From assembly GCA_965209065.1 (NCBI GenBank), contig OZ242373.1, positions 62,001-126,000 on the forward strand: a stretch of DNA of 64,000 nucleotides, in the 5' to 3' direction. The translations under genes and the position numbers were made by a program. This DNA comes from CBDBUR01 sp965209065 (GTDB taxonomy: Bacteria; Pseudomonadota; Alphaproteobacteria; JAPOUT01; G958296285). Below, piece by piece: positions 23,381 to 31,665 of the stretch. Below the pieces are notes generated by a model. That model was not told the DNA's origin and made no database searches. It was given only the letters and a program-made list of their open reading frames with translations. Positions within the stretch are counted from its first letter, which is position 1, and every line of letters begins with the position of its first letter.

Positions 23381-24835
23381 ATGACCAAAGATACTCTTGA
23401 TAAGATTTTTATAGAAAAGCTCGGTTGGTTTGGCTTGGCTTATGTGGTTTTGTGGGTTGTCGCGGCGCGCTTCACGCATATTGGCTTTGACCTAGATGTG
23501 CTTGAGGGCTTGGTTTGGGGCAGAGAGTGGCTGCTTGGCACACATAAGCATCCGCCTTTGCCCTCGTGGGTTTTGGAGAGCGCGTGGCAGGCAGGCGAGC
23601 GCTTTGGTATTTTTGCCATTTTGCCTATTTTTCAAGTTTTGACACTTTGGGTAATTTATCTGTTTTCGCGTCAGTTTGTGGGGAAAGAGAAAGCTCTGTT
23701 AGGCACTTTATTGGTGGCGATTTGCTTTGCGTGGCGCAGTTTCGACAATGTTTTGAATCATAATACGGCACAAGTGCTGTTTTGGATTTCGGTTATTTAT
23801 CTGTTTCACTTGGCGATAGGGCAAAAGGAAAAGCGACTTTACCCTTGGCTTTTGTTGGCTTGCGCGGCGGCTTTATGTTTCTGGGCGAAATATAGCGCGG
23901 TGTTTTTATTGGTGTTGGTGCCTTTGTGGTTGCTTGCGCACAAGGAATCGCGCGCTCACTTGAAAACCGCGGCACCTTGGCTCGGGTTGCTTTTATTTTT
24001 ATTGCTCTTGTCGCCTCATATTTATTTTTTATGGGAGCATGACTTTTTACCTCTACGCTACGCCTTAGCAAGAGGGGGCGATGGACGTTCGCTTCTATTC
24101 TTTTTGGTGGCGCAAGTTTCAACGCAGCTGCCCTTGGTGTTTGTGCTAGGCTTAACAGGCTTTATAGGAAAAGGTTTGATTTCTTTTAGCCGACCCCTTT
24201 CAGCCGATGACAAGTTTATTTTGTATTTTGCTTTTATGCCCCTTGTCTTGTTCGTGATTAGTTTGAGTGTCAGCGGACAAAACTTTATAACGCAGTGGGG
24301 CTATAGTTTTTTTCCTTTAATGGGACTCGTGGCAATGAAGTTTTTATCAGGAAGGTGTAACGACAGAAGATTCAAGCGCGCTTTCTACGTTGCATTTTTT
24401 CTTATGGCGGCGACCCCCATAGCACACGCAGCGCATTTGCTTGTCTATCATCACACCTCCTTTGTGCCGTTAAGAGTGCTTTTTCCCCAGCCAGATTTGT
24501 CGCAAGAGGTGGAGAGCAGATTTATCAAGGCAACAGGCGAAAAGCCAAAACTGCTTGTCGGTTCGCTGAATATTGCCGCGCGCGTGGCGGTTGAGATGAA
24601 ACCGCGTCCGCAAGTGCTGTTGTCGGGGAATTTCCAAACATCCTATTGGGTAGATAAGAAAACTGCCTGCGATAAAACCGCGCTCGTTTGGGAAGATAAA
24701 CACTGGACGAAAAACTATGATGCCCTATTGGCTTTATGCTCGGTGAAAAAAAACAATATCATAAAATTTCAAGTGTCTTTTCCTACTTATAAAAATAAAG
24801 CACTTAACGTGAATATGATAATTATCAGTCGCTGA
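23381..24835 (+). CDS. PMT/ArnT-like polytopic glycosyltransferase (GT39/GT83 type)
   Basis: A 484-residue protein with about ten membrane helices and a periplasmic-facing conserved region: FDLDVLEGLVWGREW and THKHPPLPSW are like the first loop of PMT/ArnT transferases, which hold the catalytic acidic residues. It would take the flipped polyprenyl-sugar and transfer it to a periplasmic acceptor. ATG 23381 is preferred over a TTG at 23363; neither has a clear ribosome site. It is divergent from the GtrB-like gene across 38 bases. Confidence 0.83.
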   Translation: MTKDTLDKIFIEKLGWFGLAYVVLWVVAARFTHIGFDLDVLEGLVWGREWLLGTHKHPPLPSWVLESAWQAGERFGIFAILPIFQVLTLWVIYLFSRQFVGKEKALLGTLLVAICFAWRSFDNVLNHNTAQVLFWISVIYLFHLAIGQKEKRLYPWLLLACAAALCFWAKYSAVFLLVLVPLWLLAHKESRAHLKTAAPWLGLLLFLLLLSPHIYFLWEHDFLPLRYALARGGDGRSLLFFLVAQVSTQLPLVFVLGLTGFIGKGLISFSRPLSADDKFILYFAFMPLVLFVISLSVSGQNFITQWGYSFFPLMGLVAMKFLSGRCNDRRFKRAFYVAFFLMAATPIAHAAHLLVYHHTSFVPLRVLFPQPDLSQEVESRFIKATGEKPKLLVGSLNIAARVAVEMKPRPQVLLSGNFQTSYWVDKKTACDKTALVWEDKHWTKNYDALLALCSVKKNNIIKFQVSFPTYKNKALNVNMIIISR

Positions 24836-25057
24836 CTAATCTTCGTCTTTACGCACGAAGGTAACGGCGTAATAGGTTTTGCCGTCTAACAGAGGGCTAG
24901 GCTCTGTAATGCCATCGGTAAGAAAGAACTTGCGCGGCTTGACCCCGCCTTCCATACGATAGCCTTGCTCGCTCATTTTGCGGCGGTGAAATTCCATCGC
25001 CGCAGGAGTAAATTCCTCGGACAAGACCGTTATACGCTCTGGTAATTTTTCGCTCAT
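24836..25057 (-). CDS. Small conserved-looking hypothetical protein
   Basis: A 73-residue soluble protein (MSEKLPERITVL..., ending YYAVTFVRKDED) with mixed charge and no signal or membrane segment. It resembles short alphaproteobacterial orphan proteins; I do not recognise a family. It lies between msrA and the glycosyltransferase, downstream of msrA with an 18-base gap, and its stop abuts the convergent gene. The start has only a weak ribosome site, so the call is moderate. Confidence 0.5.
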   Translation of the reverse strand: MSEKLPERITVLSEEFTPAAMEFHRRKMSEQGYRMEGGVKPRKFFLTDGITEPSPLLDGKTYYAVTFVRKDED

Positions 25058-25075
25058 AATAATGTTTTACGCCTT

Positions 25076-25537
25076 TTAACGATTTTTTGCAAAGTAATTT
25101 TGATGGTAATCCTCCGCGATAAAAAATGGCGGCGGGGGCGGCGCGATAATTTCAGTTACAATTTTTTGCCCTGCTTGAACTAAACCCTGTTTTGCGGCGG
25201 CGGCAGTGGCTAACTGCGCTTCGTTAGCGCAAAAAATCGCAGAGCGATATTGCGTCCCAATGTCTAACCCTTGTCGGTTGAGCTGGCTAGGGTCATGGCA
25301 CGCCCAAAAAACGTGAAGCAGAGAATCAAAATCAAGGAGTGAGTCGTCAAAAGTAACTTTAAGAGTTTCGGCGTGTCCGGTTTTGCCCGAACATACGGCT
25401 TCATAAGTTGGGTTTTCCATTGTGCCACCCATATAACCGACCGCGCTATTCACCACCGCGGGCAGGGCATCGAACGTGGCTTGAACGCCCCAAAAACAAC
25501 CCGCCGCGAAATAGGCGGTTTTGTTGTCGTCTGCCAC
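25076..25537 (-). CDS. msrA: Peptide-methionine (S)-S-oxide reductase MsrA
   Basis: Repairs S-methionine sulfoxide. The 153-residue protein has the GCFWG active-site motif (catalytic Cys14), the CSGKTGHAE segment, HDPSQLNRQGLDIGTQYRS and AEDYHQNYF. It is near the short end of the family. The start is a GTG that shares a base with the TAG stop of the preceding acyl-CoA dehydrogenase gene, giving tight coupling. This makes MsrA the last member of a four-gene operon starting with a diiron protein. Confidence 0.93.
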   Translation of the reverse strand: MADDNKTAYFAAGCFWGVQATFDALPAVVNSAVGYMGGTMENPTYEAVCSGKTGHAETLKVTFDDSLLDFDSLLHVFWACHDPSQLNRQGLDIGTQYRSAIFCANEAQLATAAAAKQGLVQAGQKIVTEIIAPPPPPFFIAEDYHQNYFAKNR

Positions 25538-26649
25538 TAAAAGCCTTCAAGCGTGGCAAAACGAGCGCGATGAAAACGCGCATCACCAAAAATTTGCGCT
25601 TGAACGCGCGCGCGCTTCATAAACAAACCGAAATCGAGCTCGTCGGTCATACCCATGCCGCCGTGCATTTGCACCGCTTCGTTTGTCATCAAGCGCGAAA
25701 CCTCCGCGAGACGCGCCTTCGCGAGGCTCGCCATTGTAGGCACGTTGTTCGCCTTGTTCTCATAAGCCGAAGCCGCCGCGCGACTCACAGAATGAGAGAG
25801 CTCTATCTCACAAAATAGTTTCGCCGCGCGATGTTTGAGCGCTTGAAAAGTGCCAATAATAGTATCAAACTGCTTGCGCTCTTTTAAGTGAGCCAAAGTG
25901 CGCTCAAAACATTCACGCACACCGCCGAGCGTTTCGCAAGCCATACCAATGCGCGCTAAATCTAATGTGTTGGTTAAAATATCATCTCCCATATTTTCCG
26001 CGCCTAAGACCTGCGCTTCATCAACCGCCAAACCATCAACCCGCACCGAAGCATAGTTGCGGCTATCGGCAAAGTGCATTTTCTTTCTTTCGGTCTTATC
26101 GCCATCGAGCAGAAATAAAGTTTTGCCCGTGCCCGAATTGGCAACAAAAATAATTTTATCAGCCGCCGCGCCATCAATGACAAAGGTCTTCTCGCCGGAT
26201 AGAGTCCAGCCCTTAGCGTTGCTTTCTGCTTTAGCCTTGATGTTGTTGGGGTTGTGGTGCGCGCCTTCCTCTAGGGCGAGTGCGATGGTAATTTCACCCG
26301 AAGTTATTTTGGGGAGCAGGTCTTGTCTCTGCTCTTTGCTGCCGCCTTGAACCAGCAGGCTGGCTGCCAAAAGGGAGGTAGAAAACAAAGGCGAAGGGGC
26401 AAGCGTGCGTCCTGCTTCCTCCAAGATGAGGCATAAGCCGAGCGCGCCAAAATCTGTTCCGCCGTAGGTGTCGGGGATTAAAGTGCCAGTTAAGCCGAGC
26501 GCACCCATTTCTTTCCACAGGTTCTTGTCAAAACCGAGTGAGTCTTTTTCATCACGCAATTTACGTAAATGAGCAATAGGCATTTTTTCTTGAAAAAAAC
26601 GACTTGCCGATTCTTGTAGCATTTGCTGCTCTTCGTTGAGCTCAAACAT
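25537..26649 (-). CDS. Acyl-CoA dehydrogenase family protein (shorter paralog)
   Basis: A 370-residue FAD enzyme of the acyl-CoA dehydrogenase family. Visible are the N-terminal domain (MFELNEEQQMLQESASRFF), the central beta domain with a SGEKTFVIDG segment, and the C-terminal four-helix domain ending with NEAVQMHGGMGMTDELD, the usual FAD-contact region. This shape is common in bacterial two-ACAD pairs, where two diverged subunits form a heteromer. It follows the 393-residue ACAD with a 39-base gap and is coupled to msrA. The substrate is unknown. Confidence 0.88.
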   Translation of the reverse strand: MFELNEEQQMLQESASRFFQEKMPIAHLRKLRDEKDSLGFDKNLWKEMGALGLTGTLIPDTYGGTDFGALGLCLILEEAGRTLAPSPLFSTSLLAASLLVQGGSKEQRQDLLPKITSGEITIALALEEGAHHNPNNIKAKAESNAKGWTLSGEKTFVIDGAAADKIIFVANSGTGKTLFLLDGDKTERKKMHFADSRNYASVRVDGLAVDEAQVLGAENMGDDILTNTLDLARIGMACETLGGVRECFERTLAHLKERKQFDTIIGTFQALKHRAAKLFCEIELSHSVSRAAASAYENKANNVPTMASLAKARLAEVSRLMTNEAVQMHGGMGMTDELDFGLFMKRARVQAQIFGDARFHRARFATLEGF

Positions 26650-26688
26650 AAACCTCTCCCCTTTTTATTATTTTAATCTTTATTATTT

Positions 26689-27870
26689 TTAATCTGGCAA
26701 TCCAAGCACGCGCTTGGCGATAATGTTCAGCTGCACTTCCGAAGTGCCGCCCTCGATAGAATTACCTTTAGAGCGCAGCCATTTTCTCGTGGTGTCGAGC
26801 TCGTTCTCGCGAAAGCCTTCACCTTCCCAACCTAGCCCTTGCGTTCCCATAATATCAATCGCCATCTCAAGGCGTCTTTTATTATGCTCAGCGCCGTAAA
26901 ACTTCATAATAGAAGTGGCAGGGGTAGGACCCTTCCTCGATTCTTCTTGAATGCGCTTTAGGGTAAGCCCGAAAGCCCAGCTGTCCATAGTGAAATTAGA
27001 AATGGCAGAGCGCTCGCTGGCATCGGCGACCATACCATTTTGCTCGCCAATATATTCTTTGGCGAGCGTGTCTAGCCCCGCGCCGCCGCCCATTAAGCCG
27101 CCGCCGAAATTAGAAATGGCGTTGCGTTCAAACTGGAGCAGCCGTTTGGCAACCGTCCAGCCCTTGTTGAGGTCATAAACGAGATTTCCTTTTGGCACTT
27201 TGACATCGGTGAAAAAGGTTTCACAAAAGGGCGATTCACCCGAAATGAGCTTAATCGGTTTGGTCTCGACACCTTCGCTCTCCATATCAAACAGCAGGAA
27301 GGAAATGCCATCGTGTTTTTTGGCGGTGTCGGTGCGCACGAGGCAGAAAATCCAGTCGGCTTGGTCGGCGTAGGAAGTCCAAATTTTCTGTCCATTGACA
27401 AGCCAGTGGTCGCCCTTATCCTCGGCGCGCGTTTGTAGCCCCGCCAAATCAGAGCCAGCGCCCGGCTCAGAATAACCCTGACACCAACGAATTTCTCCGC
27501 GCACAATTTTAGGCAGATGCTCTTGCTTTTGTTCCTCGCTGGCAAACTCTAGCAGGGCGGGACCCAACATCCAAATTCCAAAGCTCACCAAAGGAACGCG
27601 CGCGTTGATGCGCTTCATCTCTTCGCCTAGAATGGCTAGCTCTTCGCCGCTTAAACCGCCGCCGCCATATTCTTTTGGCCATGTGGGTGCCGTCCAGCCC
27701 TTGTCGCCCATTGAGTCTAGCCACTTTTTTGCGTCAGGATTTGCATAAACGGCTCGGCGTCCGCCCCATACCGCTTCGCTTTCGTCTTGCGCCGGTGTGC
27801 GCATAGACGCGGGGCAGTTTTCTTCTAGCCAAAGGCGTGTCTCTTGGCGAAAGGCTTGTAAATCGCTCAT
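26689..27870 (-). CDS. Acyl-CoA dehydrogenase family protein (longer paralog)
   Basis: A 393-residue acyl-CoA dehydrogenase. The central region has the WCQGYSEPGAGSDLAGLQT motif near residues 133-151 that binds FAD and substrate, and the DHWLVNGQKIWTSYA segment. It ends NSIEGGTSEVQLNIIAKRVLGLPD as typical of the family. Such ACADs with an adjacent shorter ACAD act on unusual acyl-CoAs (for example sterol side chains or branched acids) in some bacteria, but no coenzyme-A ligase or thiolase lies nearby. It begins two bases after the diiron gene ends. Confidence 0.9.
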   Translation of the reverse strand: MSDLQAFRQETRLWLEENCPASMRTPAQDESEAVWGGRRAVYANPDAKKWLDSMGDKGWTAPTWPKEYGGGGLSGEELAILGEEMKRINARVPLVSFGIWMLGPALLEFASEEQKQEHLPKIVRGEIRWCQGYSEPGAGSDLAGLQTRAEDKGDHWLVNGQKIWTSYADQADWIFCLVRTDTAKKHDGISFLLFDMESEGVETKPIKLISGESPFCETFFTDVKVPKGNLVYDLNKGWTVAKRLLQFERNAISNFGGGLMGGGAGLDTLAKEYIGEQNGMVADASERSAISNFTMDSWAFGLTLKRIQEESRKGPTPATSIMKFYGAEHNKRRLEMAIDIMGTQGLGWEGEGFRENELDTTRKWLRSKGNSIEGGTSEVQLNIIAKRVLGLPD

Positions 27871-27872
27871 CT

Positions 27873-29009
27873 TTATTCAGCGGCGGAGAGGTTATCCATC
27901 GAAAGATATTTCGATGAGCCACCATTCAAGCCAACGAGATATTTGATGCCTTCCTCAGCAATGTCATCGCCTATCATTCTGTCGCCTTCATTATGGAGCT
28001 CGTCCATATCAATAAAAGCGGCATACTTCGCCGAGGTGCGCTCGGTAATGATGCCAGCGTTGAGCAAAGTCTTGACGAGAACACGGAAAATATTGCTCGA
28101 TTCCGCTAAATCTTCGCGGATAGAGGTATCAGTCATTGCTTCCATGAAAGCCTCTTGAACCCACTCCCACTCTAAGCCGACTTCGGCGTAGATGTGCTTT
28201 TTCTGCTCGGGGCTGCCCAAGTTATAAAGCAACACGTGGAATACTTCCCATGCCCAGTCTTCAATCATATCTCTCTCTGCGGGAGGCAAGTGAGGAACGG
28301 TGCGGTCTGCCCAGATTTTGCCAAATTTATGGTGGAAGGCTTCATCGGTCATCACCAGCTGCATCATCTTGCGAATAAGCGGGTCGCGTCCGTTCTTATA
28401 GAAGCTGGCGAAAGCGCCCATGGCTAAGCCTTCAATCATCATCTGCATACCAACAAGCTTTTTCCAAACCAAAGGAGAGGAGACTAGCTCTACCATCAAG
28501 TCTTTTAGTGCACTGCCCACCTGAACGGGCTTACCCCAACGGCGCTGAATATATTTTGTGAAAGCCAACACATGACGTGCTTCCTCGCGCGTTTGGTTGG
28601 CGGCATATTCTTGCGCGCCGGGGTCTTTAAGAATGTGGCAGAGGCTTGCCGAAAGGGCTAAAGCGCCTGCTTCTCCGTGTAAGATGGAAGACATAGACCA
28701 GTGAACGCTCAAATTGGTGAGCTTGATGCATTGGTCTTCGTTGAGCCTATCGCGCACGGCGGTGTGAAGTTCGCCAATCGTCTTGGGGTCGGTGAGATAT
28801 TCCTTCTCCATATCAAAGTCGGTAGAGAAATCAATATATTTTGTGTCTAGCGGATCCCAGAAATGGTCGTGCGTGGCAGAGATGATTTTATCAAAAGCGG
28901 TAGAGCGTTTATTATAACGGCCAACCTCAATCATTGCCTCAAAGTCATCAGGAGCGACCGCTTCATAAGCGGCGTCGGTTGTTAGCTGTTCTGTCGTTGT
29001 CGTCATCAT
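27873..29009 (-). CDS. Ferritin-like diiron-carboxylate protein
   Basis: A 378-residue helical protein with a complete set of diiron ligands in order: Glu113 (HGEAG), E143-x-x-H146 (REEARH), Glu193 (MIEGLAM) and E223-x-x-H226 (DEAFH). This matches the ferritin-like superfamily that includes acyl-ACP desaturase, AurF-type N-oxygenases and related oxidases. It is the first gene of an operon with two ACADs and msrA, so it may oxidise an acyl or amine substrate; that is inference. A GGAGG precedes two adjacent ATG codons (29009 or 29006). Confidence 0.8.
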   Translation of the reverse strand: MMTTTTEQLTTDAAYEAVAPDDFEAMIEVGRYNKRSTAFDKIISATHDHFWDPLDTKYIDFSTDFDMEKEYLTDPKTIGELHTAVRDRLNEDQCIKLTNLSVHWSMSSILHGEAGALALSASLCHILKDPGAQEYAANQTREEARHVLAFTKYIQRRWGKPVQVGSALKDLMVELVSSPLVWKKLVGMQMMIEGLAMGAFASFYKNGRDPLIRKMMQLVMTDEAFHHKFGKIWADRTVPHLPPAERDMIEDWAWEVFHVLLYNLGSPEQKKHIYAEVGLEWEWVQEAFMEAMTDTSIREDLAESSNIFRVLVKTLLNAGIITERTSAKYAAFIDMDELHNEGDRMIGDDIAEEGIKYLVGLNGGSSKYLSMDNLSAAE

Positions 29010-29035
29010 AGTTACCTCCAGTTTGTTTAGCCTTA

Positions 29036-29066
29036 ATTATAACATGATTCTGTGAAGGGCAAGCAA
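29036..29066 (-). promoter_or_regulatory. Candidate promoter for the diiron-ACAD operon
   Basis: On the minus strand a perfect TATAAT (29036-29041) is preceded by TTGCTT (29061-29066) at 19 bases, or by TTGCCC (29057-29062) at 15 bases. Neither spacing is ideal, but the -10 is consensus and the operon start is 27 bases downstream. Confidence 0.35.
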
Positions 29067-29116
29067 GTGAAAAAACTACTTTATTCACCACTAAAAATAT
29101 ATGTTTTATTTATAGT

Positions 29117-29150
29117 TAGGAAAACGCACTAGGAAAACGCACTAGGAAAA
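29117..29150 (-). repeat. 13-bp tandem repeat at the end of glcF
   Basis: TAGGAAAACGCAC occurs at 29117-29129 and 29130-29142, followed by a partial copy TAGGAAAA at 29143-29150. On the minus strand each copy gives CTA-type stop context, and the glcF stop lies in the third copy. It is likely replication slippage just after the gene. Confidence 0.6.
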
Positions 29151-30410
29151 TGTTCTGGGGGGCGGACCACCACTCGCCCAGTCTAAAAGCTGCACGTAAT
29201 GAACAACCGGAATATCCAACTCAGGCGCTAGGTGAAGCAAGCAGCCCATATTGCCCGATACCACCATATCCGCCTCGCACGCGTTTAGAGTCCCCGCCTT
29301 GCGCCCCCTTATTTCTTGCGAAAGGTCGTTTTGGAATAGGTGGTAGCTACCCGCCCACCCACAGCAAAAATGAGGATTGGCTGGCTCTATAATATGATAG
29401 CCGACATGCGCTAAAAGATTGCGCGGTAAGGCGTCAATGCCCTGCCCGTGCTGTAAAGCGCACGCGCCATGCCACGCTATCTTCATTCCCGCACCTGGAG
29501 GATTGTCTAAAGGCTTGAACCCTAGAAAATCAATTATCTCGCTAACATCACGCACACGCGAAGAAAAATGCTGCGCTTGCTCATCTTGCTTTAATAGGTG
29601 TCCGTAATCTTTCATCGTTAAACCACACCCCGCCGCGTTGGTAATCACATAATCAGCATCGTGCGGGTAAGAGGTAATGTTTTGTCGCGCGAGCCGCCGT
29701 GCCTCCTTTCTTTTGCCTAAGTGTAAAGGCAAAGAGCCGCAGCACTTCGCGCCGCGAACGAAAGAAACCTCCGCATTATGTCGCACGAGCAAACGAATGG
29801 TGGCAGCGTCTATTTCGGGCGCGAGCACTTGTTGCGCACACCCAGCGTAAAGAACCGCGCGAATGCGCGTGGGCCCTAAAGAGGGGTGAATGACTTCATC
29901 AATAGCCTTTGCCTTCACCAAAGAGCGTAAATCAGTTGGCGCGAAACTAACATAAGGCCTCCAGCCCTTAGGCAGAAACCACCAGAACAATTTTCCAAAT
30001 AAACCTAAAAACAATGATAAACGCAACATTAATGAAGACAAGGTCAAGCGATATAAAAAATAACGGCGCACCCTATCTTTGAACCCTCGCGTTTTCGACT
30101 CTTCTATTTTGACACGCGCGAAATCAGACAAGTGCATAAAATCAACGCCCGCAGGACAAGCCGAAACACAAGCATTACACGATAGGCATCTATCTAAATG
30201 ACGCACGAGGCTAGGGCTGATTTTTTCTTGCTCTAAAGAATCTTGAATGAGCCCAATGCGCCCGCGCGGATTATCCAGCTCATCACCGAGCACGTTATAG
30301 CTCGGGCAGTTGGCAGTGCATAAACCGCAATGAACGCAAGAACGTAAAATGTCTTTCATTTCTTGAAGCTCTTCATCGGCGAGCTGGCTTTGAGTAAAAT
30401 GCGTTTTCAT
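29142..30410 (-). CDS. glcF: Glycolate oxidase iron-sulfur subunit GlcF
   Basis: Electron-transfer subunit of glycolate dehydrogenase. The 422-residue protein has two [4Fe-4S] motifs, C25-x2-C28-x2-C31-x3-C35 and C75-x2-C78-x2-C81-x3-C85, and two CCG-type domains further on (CAQQVLAPEID, KCCGSLP, CCGWAGSYHLF). The order glcD, glcE, glcF on the minus strand is the usual one. Its start shares one base with the glcE stop. The C-terminal codons lie next to the 13-bp tandem repeat. Together with GlcD and GlcE it oxidises glycolate to glyoxylate at the inner membrane. Confidence 0.94.
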   Translation of the reverse strand: MKTHFTQSQLADEELQEMKDILRSCVHCGLCTANCPSYNVLGDELDNPRGRIGLIQDSLEQEKISPSLVRHLDRCLSCNACVSACPAGVDFMHLSDFARVKIEESKTRGFKDRVRRYFLYRLTLSSLMLRLSLFLGLFGKLFWWFLPKGWRPYVSFAPTDLRSLVKAKAIDEVIHPSLGPTRIRAVLYAGCAQQVLAPEIDAATIRLLVRHNAEVSFVRGAKCCGSLPLHLGKRKEARRLARQNITSYPHDADYVITNAAGCGLTMKDYGHLLKQDEQAQHFSSRVRDVSEIIDFLGFKPLDNPPGAGMKIAWHGACALQHGQGIDALPRNLLAHVGYHIIEPANPHFCCGWAGSYHLFQNDLSQEIRGRKAGTLNACEADMVVSGNMGCLLHLAPELDIPVVHYVQLLDWASGGPPPRTFS

Positions 30411-31663
30411 TATATGCCGTGGTATAAGCGACCGGGATTTAAGATATTGTTAGGGTCAAAAGCGTTCTTAATGCGCGCGGTTAAAGCAAGGAGCGCGTCC
30501 GAAAGCGGCGGCATAAAAGGAATGTTCTGCCGCGCAATAAGACTCGCGCGAATTAAAATAGCTTTCGCGTCATGCTCTAAGCAGATGTTGCGAATGTGTG
30601 TTGCTTGTTGCGAAAAATCATTCAATTCCGGCTCTCCGCTAGAGGTGTCGTGGCTAAACCATATTAACCCGCCGCCCCAATCAATGAAGTATAAAACATC
30701 TTCGCATGTTGCTTCAAGTTGCGCGACTAAATTGGCTGCCTTATCGCGTGGCGTTAAAATACGCCACAGGGGCGCGTTGATGTTCGCGCTCGGCGCGGAA
30801 AAAACCGTTAAGTTATTCACTGAGCGCCAAAATTGTAAAGCCGCGTCGCCTTCGTTATTATTCATTTGAGTGTCCGCGCCTACAAGCCCTTGTAATCCGT
30901 TGAGCAGCTCTTGTGTCGCTTGGTTGGTGCCTTCAAGACGAAAGGCAGTTAAACTTGTGCCGCTTGCTTCTAGCCCGCCCCACTGCTTTGTTGCCGCGAG
31001 CGGAATATGCACCGCCCCACTGATGGCAGGGTTTTTACTCAAAATAATTTCCATCCAGTTAAGTGCCTTATCACTATCCGCGCCATATAAAAATAACGTG
31101 CGCGTGGTTTCGGGCGCAGGCATTGTTTTCAAGGTCAGCTCCGACATAATCGCTAAAGTGCCCCAAGAGCCGGCTATCAACTTGCTCAAGTCATACCCGG
31201 TGACGTTCTTAACCACGCGTCCGCCCGATTGAAACTCCACGCCCCTGCCAGAAAGCGCACGAAAGCCTAGCAGATGGTCGCGCGCTGCACCGGCGGCAAA
31301 TCTTCTTGCGCCTGATAAATTGCTACTGATAATACCACTCATGCTGCTTTCTCCCTTTTCGTGAGCAGAGAATAATTGACTCCAGTCGGGCGGCTCAAAA
31401 GCGAGATGCTGTCGATGCTTGCTTAACAGCGCCTCCACCTCTGCGAGAGGAGTTGTTGCGCGCATGGAAATGACTAGCTCATCAGGCTCATAAGACAAAA
31501 TGCCCGATAAACAGCCCAACCCCAGAGCATAGCTGTTGTGGAGAGGGCGACCCAAAGAGCGCTTCGTGCCGCCGCCATAAGGCTCAAGACTTTTGTCCTC
31601 ATCACGCGCCCAGCGCAAAGCCTCGCGCACGTCCTTTAGGTTTTGCGCCGCTACGCGTGCCAT
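30410..31663 (-). CDS. glcE: Glycolate oxidase FAD-binding subunit GlcE
   Basis: FAD-binding subunit of glycolate dehydrogenase. The ATG at 31663 gives 417 residues and begins MARVAAQNLKDVREALRWARDED, two bases after glcD stops; a longer in-frame start at 31735 would overlap glcD. The N-terminal PCMH-type FAD domain includes EPYGGGTKRSLGRP. GRVVKNVTGYDLSKL near the middle and NPNNILNPGRLY at the end are family marks. Coupling with glcD and glcF is tight. Confidence 0.92.
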   Translation of the reverse strand: MARVAAQNLKDVREALRWARDEDKSLEPYGGGTKRSLGRPLHNSYALGLGCLSGILSYEPDELVISMRATTPLAEVEALLSKHRQHLAFEPPDWSQLFSAHEKGESSMSGIISSNLSGARRFAAGAARDHLLGFRALSGRGVEFQSGGRVVKNVTGYDLSKLIAGSWGTLAIMSELTLKTMPAPETTRTLFLYGADSDKALNWMEIILSKNPAISGAVHIPLAATKQWGGLEASGTSLTAFRLEGTNQATQELLNGLQGLVGADTQMNNNEGDAALQFWRSVNNLTVFSAPSANINAPLWRILTPRDKAANLVAQLEATCEDVLYFIDWGGGLIWFSHDTSSGEPELNDFSQQATHIRNICLEHDAKAILIRASLIARQNIPFMPPLSDALLALTARIKNAFDPNNILNPGRLYHGI

Positions 31664-31665
31664 CG

